This document shows, one piece after another, positions 1 to 5,364 of a DNA stretch of 7,007 nt (positions are counted from its first letter, which is position 1; every line of letters begins with the position of its first letter). The stretch is from the NCBI GenBank assembly GCA_030615305.1, contig JAUWZL010000035.1, forward strand, positions 1-7,007, read 5' to 3'. The notes beneath the pieces were generated by a model. The model was not told the origin of the DNA. It searched no databases and saw only the letters and a program-made list of their open reading frames with translations. Source of the stretch: Dehalococcoidia bacterium (lineage in GTDB: Bacteria > Chloroflexota > Dehalococcoidia > Dehalococcoidales > JAUWZL01). A program made the position numbers and the translations under genes.

Positions 1-510
1 CTTGGCATAGGCAAGGGCGATATCTTTGGCCTTACCCGAGGCGTCCTGCTCAACCGCCACCAGTGCCGGGGGCCCAATGCCCTCGGTATAAAGCTGCCTC
101 AGCATATGACCCGGGCACTTGGGGGCAATCATGGTAACATCAACCTCGGGTGGCGGTACAATCTGCCCATAGTGGATATTGAAGCCGTGGGCAAACATCA
201 GCATCTTACCGGCAGACAGTTCGTCTTTAACTGCCTGGCAGTAGATACTGGGCTGTAGGGTATCTGGCGCCAGCATCACGATTATATCAGCCTTCCTTGC
301 CATTTCAGCCGCCGTTGATACCTCAAAGCCATCTTCCTGAGCCTTTTGCCAGCCGGAGCTTGCCTCGGCTTCAGCCACAAGCACCTGGCAGCCGCTGTCC
401 CTGAGGTTCTGCGCCTGGGCATGCCCCTGACTACCGTAGCCGACTACGCCAATTACCTTGCCATCAAGCAGCGTAAGGTTACAATCATCATCATAGTATA
501 TTGTCGCCAT
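1..510 (-). CDS. ilvC: Ketol-acid reductoisomerase, N-terminal part (cut by window edge)
   Basis: This enzyme converts 2-acetolactate or 2-aceto-2-hydroxybutyrate to the dihydroxy acid using NAD(P)H and Mg2+, the second common step of valine and isoleucine synthesis in the cytosol. The visible 170 residues begin [11 protein letters not shown] and cover the Rossmann domain. The dinucleotide motif [13 protein letters not shown] lies at about 24-36, followed by [16 protein letters not shown] with the active-site His, and APKCPGH where most relatives have APKGPGH. The ATG at 510-508 follows a good Shine-Dalgarno stretch (AAGGGAAGGTG, 515-525) and starts 37 bp after the ilvN stop, so it is the last visible gene of the operon. 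The C-terminal metal-binding knotted domain lies beyond the left edge. The loop after strand beta-2 (residues 46-53, AEAEASSG) is acidic and lacks the usual arginine, which bears on cofactor choice. Identity is certain. Confidence 0.96.
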   Translation of the reverse strand, partial: MATIYYDDDCNLTLLDGKVIGVVGYGSQGHAQAQNLRDSGCQVLVAEAEASSGWQKAQEDGFEVSTAAEMARKADIIVMLAPDTLQPSIYCQAVKDELSAGKMLMFAHGFNIHYGQIVPPPEVDVTMIAPKCPGHMLRQLYTEGIGPPALVAVEQDASGKAKDIALAYAK

Positions 511-547
511 AATTCACCTTCCCTTAATTTTTTATTAAGCTGTTTTT

Positions 548-1084
548 TTACTTTTTAGCTTGAGGCTTAGTTTGTCTTGCCTCCACTATTGATGAGCCTA
601 AGCCGCCTCTGGTCATGGCTATAGAGCCCGTCCTGGCTATTTCCTTGATGCCGAAGCCTCGGAGTAAATTATATAAGGAATTGACCTTCTGTTCATCTCC
701 GGTAACCTCAACTGTTACCGAGTTAGAGGCAACATCCACTATATTCGCCCTAAATATGTCAACAATCTGCATAATTTCACTTCGGTTAGCAGAAGTTGCT
801 TTTACCTTAATGAGTGCCAGTTCCCGGGCAATCGTGCCTTCCCCGGTAACATCCGATACCTTGATTACATCGATAACCTTATCCAGCTGTTTTCTAACCT
901 GCTCCACCATTGCCGTTGTGCCATCAACGATAATGGTCATCCGCGATATATGGGGCAATTCACTGTGCCCTACAGCGATACTTTCAATGTTAAATCCACG
1001 CCTTCTGAACAGGCTCGCCATGCGATTGAGCACCCCGGGTTTATCCTCAACCAAGGCGACTAAGGCATGCTTCGTTGTGGCCAT
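548..1084 (-). CDS. ilvN: Acetolactate synthase, small (regulatory) subunit
   Basis: This is the regulatory subunit of acetohydroxyacid synthase. It binds and activates the catalytic IlvB and in characterised relatives confers feedback inhibition by valine. The protein is 178 residues, normal for the long bacterial form. An ACT domain occupies about 5-80, with the signature VEDKPGVLNRM and RRRGFNIESIAVG. Asp14, Gly17 and Asn32 align with the effector-binding Asn11, Gly14 and Asn29 of the E. coli IlvH family, so an amino-acid site is likely retained. A second ACT-like domain follows at about 84-158 (ELALIKVKA, then VEVTGDEQKVNSLYNLLRGFG). The start is supported by a near-perfect Shine-Dalgarno (AAGGAGGT, 1091-1098) six bases upstream. 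It begins 21 bp after the ilvB stop, so subunit genes are adjacent and probably co-translated in balance. The name ilvH is used for the same family. Confidence 0.96.
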   Translation of the reverse strand: MATTKHALVALVEDKPGVLNRMASLFRRRGFNIESIAVGHSELPHISRMTIIVDGTTAMVEQVRKQLDKVIDVIKVSDVTGEGTIARELALIKVKATSANRSEIMQIVDIFRANIVDVASNSVTVEVTGDEQKVNSLYNLLRGFGIKEIARTGSIAMTRGGLGSSIVEARQTKPQAKK

Positions 1085-1105
1085 GTTGCCACCTCCTTCT
1101 TAGGC

Positions 1106-2830
1106 TCAGATATTGCTCACCGAGAGCTTGGCGGAATCGGACAAGGCTTTCGCTTTTTCTTGAGGTGCCTCAATAACCTCGGCTAAAGATGCTCCTGGTG
1201 GCACCATAGGATAAACATTCTCCTCTGGTTCTACTACAAAGTCTATTAGAAATGGGCCTGGCTCCTCCATGGCTTGCTGTATAGCTGGAACTACCTCTTC
1301 TTTACGAGTAACCCTTAACCCGGGGAGTCCGTATGCCCCAGCAAGCTTGACATAGTCGGGGCCGCTTAGAGGTGTGGCTACATATCGTTTTCCGTAGAAT
1401 AATTCCTGCCATTGCCTCACCATTCCCAGATAGCTATTATGGATAATGGCTATCTTAACCGCAATATTATCCTGAACTATGGTGGCTAGCTCCTGTATCG
1501 TCATTTGAAAGCCACCATCACCGTCAACCAACCAAACGGTACTATCAGGACGACCCACCTTAACCCCCATAGCTGCTGGTAGCCCAAAGCCCATAGTTCC
1601 CAGTCCGCCCGATGAGATTAGGCTGTTGGGCTTATTATACCAGTAGTGTTGAGCCGCCCACATCTGGTTCTGACCGACTCCGGTAACAATAATAGCCTCA
1701 CCCTGCGTTACCTCATATATCTTACGAATAACAAACTGGGGCAGAAGCCCTTTGCTCTCTCTGATGACAATTGAAGGGTGCTCCTTGCGTAAGCTATTAA
1801 GCTGCTTTAGCCATCCAATATGCTCCGCTGGGGTAATAATCTTATTTAATGCCCCTAGAACAACCTTGACATCGCCAACTATGGGCACATCTGCACGCAC
1901 ATTTTTACCGATTTCGGCTGGGTCAATATCAATATGGATAATATGGGCATGGGGAGCAAAGGCGCTTACCTTAGCCGTAGCCCGGTCATCAAACCTCATC
2001 CCGATAGCAATAAGGACATCAGAAGCCTCAACCGATATATTGGCATAAGCCATACCATGCATACCCAGCATACCGTAGCTTAAAGCATTAGCCTCAGGAA
2101 AACAGCTGATGCCCAATAAGGTGGTAATCACCGGTATCTGTGCCGTCTCAGCCAGGTGCTTCAGTTCATCATAGGCCCTAGATATGATGACGCCCCTACC
2201 AGCAATAATAAGAGGTCGCTGAGCTTCATTTATAAGATTGGCTGCTTTCTTAATCTGTGCCGGGTGCCCCTGTAATGTCGGCTTATAGCCTGGTAAATCC
2301 ACCTGGCTGGGATAATGAAATTCTGCCTGCTCTATTTGAACATCTCTGGGCAGGTCAATGAGCACCGGCCCCGGCCGGCCAGTCCTGGCTAGATAAAAAG
2401 CCTCCTTAACTGTTCTAGCCAGTGAACCGGCATCAAGGACAAGATAGTTATGCTTGGTAATAGGTAGAGTGATGCCGGTAATATCTATCTCCTGAAAAGC
2501 ATCCTTGCCAATAAAGGGCCTGGCTACCTGACCGGTTATAGCTACTATGGGTGACGAATCAAGGTAAGCGTTAGCAATCCCGGTTACCAGGTTGGTTGCC
2601 CCGGGACCAGAGGTAGCCATACATACTCCTACCTTCCCTGTAGCTCTTGCGTAACCATCAGCAGCGTGGGCAGCACCCTGCTCATGACGCACCAGAATAT
2701 GGCGAAGCTGAGGATACTGAGGTAAGGTATCATAAAGTGGTAAAACAGCCCCCCCCAGGATGCCAAAAATAACCTCTACCCCCTCTTTTACCAAGCTCTC
2801 ACACAGAATTTGGGCACCTGTCATCTTCAT
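1106..2830 (-). CDS. ilvB: Acetolactate synthase, large (catalytic) subunit
   Basis: This is the thiamine-diphosphate enzyme that condenses pyruvate with pyruvate or 2-oxobutyrate, the committed step of branched-chain amino acid synthesis. The protein is 574 residues, normal length. The N-terminal pyrimidine-binding domain (about 1-170) has catalytic Glu50 in RHEQGAAHAADGYARATG and then ATSGPGATN. A central FAD-type domain follows (about 195-330, GMRFDDRATAK). The pyrophosphate domain has GDGG at 437-440 and the metal-ligand Asn465, followed by GMVRQWQELFY. The start MKMTGAQIL was chosen because AGGAGG lies nine bases upstream and because the reading frame further upstream lies inside ilvD and shows no family similarity. 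Two oddities are seen. The usual GYPGG near residue 23 reads GILGG, and the position equal to plant Pro197 is Ala103. The tail after about residue 550 is variable. It starts 16 bp after the ilvD stop. Confidence 0.96.
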   Translation of the reverse strand: MKMTGAQILCESLVKEGVEVIFGILGGAVLPLYDTLPQYPQLRHILVRHEQGAAHAADGYARATGKVGVCMATSGPGATNLVTGIANAYLDSSPIVAITGQVARPFIGKDAFQEIDITGITLPITKHNYLVLDAGSLARTVKEAFYLARTGRPGPVLIDLPRDVQIEQAEFHYPSQVDLPGYKPTLQGHPAQIKKAANLINEAQRPLIIAGRGVIISRAYDELKHLAETAQIPVITTLLGISCFPEANALSYGMLGMHGMAYANISVEASDVLIAIGMRFDDRATAKVSAFAPHAHIIHIDIDPAEIGKNVRADVPIVGDVKVVLGALNKIITPAEHIGWLKQLNSLRKEHPSIVIRESKGLLPQFVIRKIYEVTQGEAIIVTGVGQNQMWAAQHYWYNKPNSLISSGGLGTMGFGLPAAMGVKVGRPDSTVWLVDGDGGFQMTIQELATIVQDNIAVKIAIIHNSYLGMVRQWQELFYGKRYVATPLSGPDYVKLAGAYGLPGLRVTRKEEVVPAIQQAMEEPGPFLIDFVVEPEENVYPMVPPGASLAEVIEAPQEKAKALSDSAKLSVSNI

Positions 2831-2839
2831 TATGATCAC

Positions 2840-2845
2840 CCTCCT
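2840..2845 (-). promoter_or_regulatory. Shine-Dalgarno of ilvB, sets its start
   Basis: The minus strand reads AGGAGG here, nine bases before the ATG at 2830-2828. It sits wholly in the 16-bp gap between the ilvD stop and ilvB. It decides the start of ilvB against the longer open frame that reaches back to 2935 inside ilvD. A second ATG two codons later is possible but less well spaced. Confidence 0.85.
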
Positions 2846-2846
2846 G

Positions 2847-4526
2847 CTAGCTAAATACCGCCCCGGTACTAGCTGAAGAGACCTTTTCAGCATAATATCT
2901 GAGATAGCCTGTTTTTGCCTTAGGCTCAAACTCACCCAGCTGTGCCAGGCGCTGAGCTATTTCTTTATCGGAAAGCTCAACCTCAAGCCTATGAGCCGGG
3001 ATATCAATCTTAATTATATCCCCGTCTTTTATGGCGGCAATAGGCCCTCTACTTGCTGCCTCCGGAGAGACATGCCCGATGGCGGCGCCACGAGTCGCCC
3101 CTGAGAACCGTCCATCGGTTAAAAGGGCAACCTCCTTATCCATGCCCATACCACTAAGAAGAGAGGTAGGGGTAAGCATCTCACTCATCCCGGGGCCACC
3201 CCTAGGCCCTTCGTAACGAATAACAAGCACATCGCCTGGCTTTATGCTGCCCGCCATAATGGCTTGAGTTGCCGCCTCTTCGGAGTCAAACACCCTGGCC
3301 GGACCACTGTGAACCATCATCTCGGCAGCCACCGCTGACCTTTTGACCACGCTGCCACCTGGTGCCAGATTGCCGAAAAGTATGGCAATGCCACCTCTAG
3401 CCGAATAGGCATTATCCACAGAACGGATGACCTTGCTATCTGCTACCTGACTACCAGTTACCTGACTACCAGTGATAATCCGGGCTACCGATTCCCCTGA
3501 TACTGTTTTTACTTCAAGATTTAGATGCCCTTTAAGCTCTTTCATCACCGCCGGTATACCACCAGCCCTGTCTAAATCTTCAATATGATAGTCACCGGCC
3601 GGTCTCAAACGGCAAAGGCAGGGTGTTTGTTCACTTATATCATTTATCATTGACAAAGGGAAATCAATCCCGGCTTCATAAGCTAATGCCATGAGGTGCA
3701 GAACTGAATTGGTGCTGCCCCCCAGTGCCATATCAACGGTAAAAGCATTTCTGATAGAATCTTTATTGATAATATCCCTCGGGCGAATGTTATTAGCCAG
3801 CAGGGCCATAACCTGCTGCCCGGCTTCATCAGCCAGCTTGAGCCGCCGGATATCAACTGCCGGAATGGTACCATTGCCCGGCAGTGCCATGCCCATGGCT
3901 TCGGTCAAGCAGTTCATGGTATTGGCGGTAAACATGCCGGCACAGCTACCGCAACCGGGGCAGGCAACCTCTACCAGGCATTCCAGTTCCTCCTCAGTCA
4001 TCTGCCCACTGACTACCTTTCCCACTGCCTCAAAGACAGAACTGAGGTCAACCTTCTTAACCGCACTACCACTGCTCAGGCGCCCAGCCAGCATCGGTCC
4101 ACCACTTATAAAGATGGCTGGTAGATTCAGCCTTACTGCCGCCATAAGCATCCCGGGAACTATTTTGTCACAGTTGGGAATAAAAACCAAGGCATCAAAG
4201 GCATGAGCATTAGCCATTACCTCCACCGAGTCAGCTATCAGTTCCCGGCTGGGCAAGCTGTATTTCATGCCCTGGTGGTTCATGGCAATGCCATCACATA
4301 CAGCAATAGTATTGAATTCAAAGGGAACCCCGCCACCACTGTACACCCCGGCTTTAACCGCCTCAGCAATCTCTCGCAGGTGGACATGTCCTGGAACCAC
4401 CTCGGTAAAGCTATTAACAATGCCGATAAAAGGCCTGTCCATTTGGTCAGGTGTTACCCCCAGGGCACGCAGTAATGAGCGGTGTGGTGCCCGTTCTATA
4501 CCCTTTTTAATGACCTCGCTCTTCAT
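2847..4526 (-). CDS. ilvD: Dihydroxy-acid dehydratase
   Basis: This iron-sulfur enzyme dehydrates 2,3-dihydroxy-3-methylbutanoate (or -pentanoate) to the 2-oxo acid, the third common step of valine and isoleucine synthesis. The protein is 559 residues, typical of the IlvD/Edd family. Recognisable blocks are [14 protein letters not shown] (10-23), [14 protein letters not shown] (38-51), [19 protein letters not shown] (77-95), NCDKIVPGM (118-126) and [18 protein letters not shown] (from 189). Cys119 and Cys195 are cluster ligands, with Cys77/Asp78 at the third site and Lys121 at the Mg site. PGH at 45-47, where plant-type [2Fe-2S] enzymes have PCN, points to the E. coli-like oxygen-labile [4Fe-4S] class; this is inference. 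The start MKSEVIKKG was chosen by family similarity, because the open frame back to 4646 crosses the promoter and hairpin. No clear Shine-Dalgarno precedes it. A pentapeptide repeat occupies residues 352-366. Confidence 0.95.
   Translation of the reverse strand: MKSEVIKKGIERAPHRSLLRALGVTPDQMDRPFIGIVNSFTEVVPGHVHLREIAEAVKAGVYSGGGVPFEFNTIAVCDGIAMNHQGMKYSLPSRELIADSVEVMANAHAFDALVFIPNCDKIVPGMLMAAVRLNLPAIFISGGPMLAGRLSSGSAVKKVDLSSVFEAVGKVVSGQMTEEELECLVEVACPGCGSCAGMFTANTMNCLTEAMGMALPGNGTIPAVDIRRLKLADEAGQQVMALLANNIRPRDIINKDSIRNAFTVDMALGGSTNSVLHLMALAYEAGIDFPLSMINDISEQTPCLCRLRPAGDYHIEDLDRAGGIPAVMKELKGHLNLEVKTVSGESVARIITGSQVTGSQVADSKVIRSVDNAYSARGGIAILFGNLAPGGSVVKRSAVAAEMMVHSGPARVFDSEEAATQAIMAGSIKPGDVLVIRYEGPRGGPGMSEMLTPTSLLSGMGMDKEVALLTDGRFSGATRGAAIGHVSPEAASRGPIAAIKDGDIIKIDIPAHRLEVELSDKEIAQRLAQLGEFEPKAKTGYLRYYAEKVSSASTGAVFS
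3429..3473 (-). repeat. 15-bp tandem repeat coding a pentapeptide in IlvD
   Basis: Two exact, adjacent 15-bp copies (plus strand TACCTGACTACCAGT at 3444-3458 and 3459-3473) are followed, in reading direction, by a degenerate third copy at 3429-3443. They encode [10 protein letters not shown] and ADSKV. The array keeps frame and lies just before the conserved [14 protein letters not shown] segment. It looks like a small in-frame slippage duplication in a surface linker. Confidence 0.8.
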
Positions 4527-4552
4527 AAGCTGCCCACTTTTTAGCCAATAAT

Positions 4553-4577
4553 TAAAAAACCGTCCCTGTGTGGACGG
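4553..4577 (-). terminator. Intrinsic terminator hairpin in the ilvD leader (possible attenuator)
   Basis: On the minus strand a perfect 6-bp GC-rich stem, CCGTCC and GGACGG (4577-4572 and 4565-4560), encloses a 6-base loop ACACAG and is followed at once by six T (4559-4554). This is the classic Rho-independent form. It lies downstream of the predicted ilv promoter and 27 bp upstream of the ilvD start. It could therefore attenuate ilv transcription, end transcripts arriving from tsaC, or do both. An upstream GTGGA (4605-4601) can pair with TCCAC (4574-4570), and CGGA (4590-4587) with TCCG (4578-4575). Either pairing would disrupt the terminator stem. Confidence 0.65.
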
Positions 4578-4617
4578 ATTAAGAATTCCGAAAGCCCACC
4601 TCCACTTAAGCCATCTA

Positions 4618-4646
4618 AAAATAACACAGTGCCCATTTATTGTCAA
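4618..4646 (-). promoter_or_regulatory. Predicted sigma-70 type promoter of the ilvDBNC operon
   Basis: The minus strand has a consensus -35 TTGACA (4646-4641), a spacer of exactly 17 bp, and TATTTT (4623-4618), which matches four of six -10 positions. Transcription would start near 4611 and give a leader of about 85 bases before ilvD. The promoter begins 26 bp after the tsaC stop, so the ilv genes need not depend on tsaC read-through. The -35 is strong and the -10 mediocre; no experiment supports it. Confidence 0.6.
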
Positions 4647-4672
4647 GCTAATCCCTGCTGGTTACTCCGCTA

Positions 4673-5299
4673 TCAAATTATGTGACATACCCGCTCCAGC
4701 TCTTCCCGGGATATAGCGCCCGGCCGCAAAAGCCTGGGCACCTCCCCGGTGACATCAACTATGGTAGACTCAATACCTCCGGGGCATCTTCCGCCATCAA
4801 TAACCAGGTCTATCCTATCACTAAACTGCAAAAAGACCTCGCCAGCAGTCAGGGCGCTTGGCCGACCACTGACATTGGCACTTGTGCCCACAATAGGCAT
4901 CCCGACACCTTTAATAAGGGCGATAGCTACCGGATGAGCCGGAATGCGAACGGCTATAGTTTCACCGCCACCAGTGACGATATCAGGGACTGATTTGGAC
5001 CTGGGCAAGACCATTGTCAAGGCACCGGGCAGAAAACTGCGGGCTAAAAGCAAGGCAACTGGCGGCACTATTTGGGCAACCTCGCTTATTTGGGCTACAT
5101 CAGCCAGAAGTAAAGGTAGTGCCACACTACGCGGTCGCTGCTTTAGCTGATAGACTCTCTTAACTGCAGGAAGACTATTAAAACAGGCACCCAGCCCATA
5201 GACAGTATCGGTGGGAAAGACAACCAGCCCGCCCCTTTTCAGAACGGAAATTCCGTCCCTAATCTGCTCTTGTATCCCAAGAGGCAGCTTAGCTAACAT
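4673..5299 (-). CDS. tsaC: L-threonylcarbamoyladenylate synthase (TsaC/YrdC/Sua5 family)
   Basis: This enzyme makes threonylcarbamoyl-AMP from threonine, bicarbonate and ATP. The product is the donor for N6-threonylcarbamoyladenosine at position 37 of ANN-decoding tRNAs, and it acts in the cytosol with the TsaD/B/E machinery. The 208-residue protein is a single YrdC domain, without the extra C-terminal domain of Sua5. Visible signatures are PTDTVYGLG (29-37), the KxR pair Lys53/Arg55, FLPGALTMVL (89-98), TIAVRIPAHP (114-123), the SxN motif in GTSANVSG (Ser140/Asn142) and STIVDVTGEVPRLLRPGAIS near the end. The start has only a weak GGAG about ten bases upstream, but MLAKLP fits the family length. 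It is divergent from guaA across 65 bp and co-directional with ilvD. The synonyms ywlC and sua5 are also used. Confidence 0.93.
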   Translation of the reverse strand: MLAKLPLGIQEQIRDGISVLKRGGLVVFPTDTVYGLGACFNSLPAVKRVYQLKQRPRSVALPLLLADVAQISEVAQIVPPVALLLARSFLPGALTMVLPRSKSVPDIVTGGGETIAVRIPAHPVAIALIKGVGMPIVGTSANVSGRPSALTAGEVFLQFSDRIDLVIDGGRCPGGIESTIVDVTGEVPRLLRPGAISREELERVCHII

Positions 5300-5364
5300 T
5301 GCCTCTGGTCTCCAAACCTTACTTGACGATAGTATAGCATAATGATAATCTGTGTGCTATAAAC
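5300..5364. promoter_or_regulatory. Shared divergent promoter region of tsaC and guaA with inverted repeat
   Basis: A perfect inverted repeat TATAGCA (5333-5339) and TGCTATA (5355-5361) is separated by 15 bp. Each arm also forms an extended -10 like element: TGCTATACT reading towards tsaC (minus, 5339-5331) and TGCTATAAA reading towards guaA (plus, 5355-5363). For guaA an alternative is TTGACG (5323-5328), a 15-bp spacer and GATAAT (5344-5349), which would start RNA about 5356, only some nine bases before the ATG. The repeat may be an operator or merely two back-to-back promoter elements; sequence alone does not decide. Confidence 0.4.

Noticed and set aside
523..539. AT-only hairpin CTTAAT/ATTAAG between ilvN and ilvC
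   Set aside because: It is a 6-bp stem nearly all A-T, with no GC core. It is unlikely to terminate; at most it sits next to the ilvC Shine-Dalgarno. Chance in AT-rich spacer is a sufficient explanation.
346..558. 70-codon plus-strand frame across the ilvC start and ilvN-ilvC gap
   Set aside because: It is antisense to the ilvC N-terminus with no Shine-Dalgarno and no recognisable similarity.
615..1103. 162-codon open frame antisense to ilvN, and similar antisense frames at 1752-2048, 3691-4206 and 4203-4551
   Set aside because: They are fully shadowed by well-recognised genes, have no family motifs, and their low-complexity Ser/Pro/Leu-rich content is typical of antisense frames.
2831..2935. 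Upstream in-frame extension of ilvB by 35 residues overlapping ilvD
   Set aside because: It lies inside the conserved ilvD end in another frame, and a strong Shine-Dalgarno (2840-2845) marks the start at 2830.
4579..4605. Possible leader peptide (GTG start, eight codons) before the ilv terminator
   Set aside because: It has no Shine-Dalgarno and holds only two Val codons, both GTG including the start, with no Ile or Leu run. It is too weak to call as an attenuator peptide.
4579..4611. T-box riboswitch in the ilv leader
   Set aside because: The leader is only about 85 bases and the GGAGGTGGG stretch does not match the conserved T-box sequence; there is no room for a specifier stem.
4527..4646. 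Upstream in-frame extension of ilvD by 40 residues
   Set aside because: The frame is open, but it crosses the TTGACA promoter and the terminator hairpin, and the extra residues do not resemble the family. [17 protein letters not shown] is the normal start.
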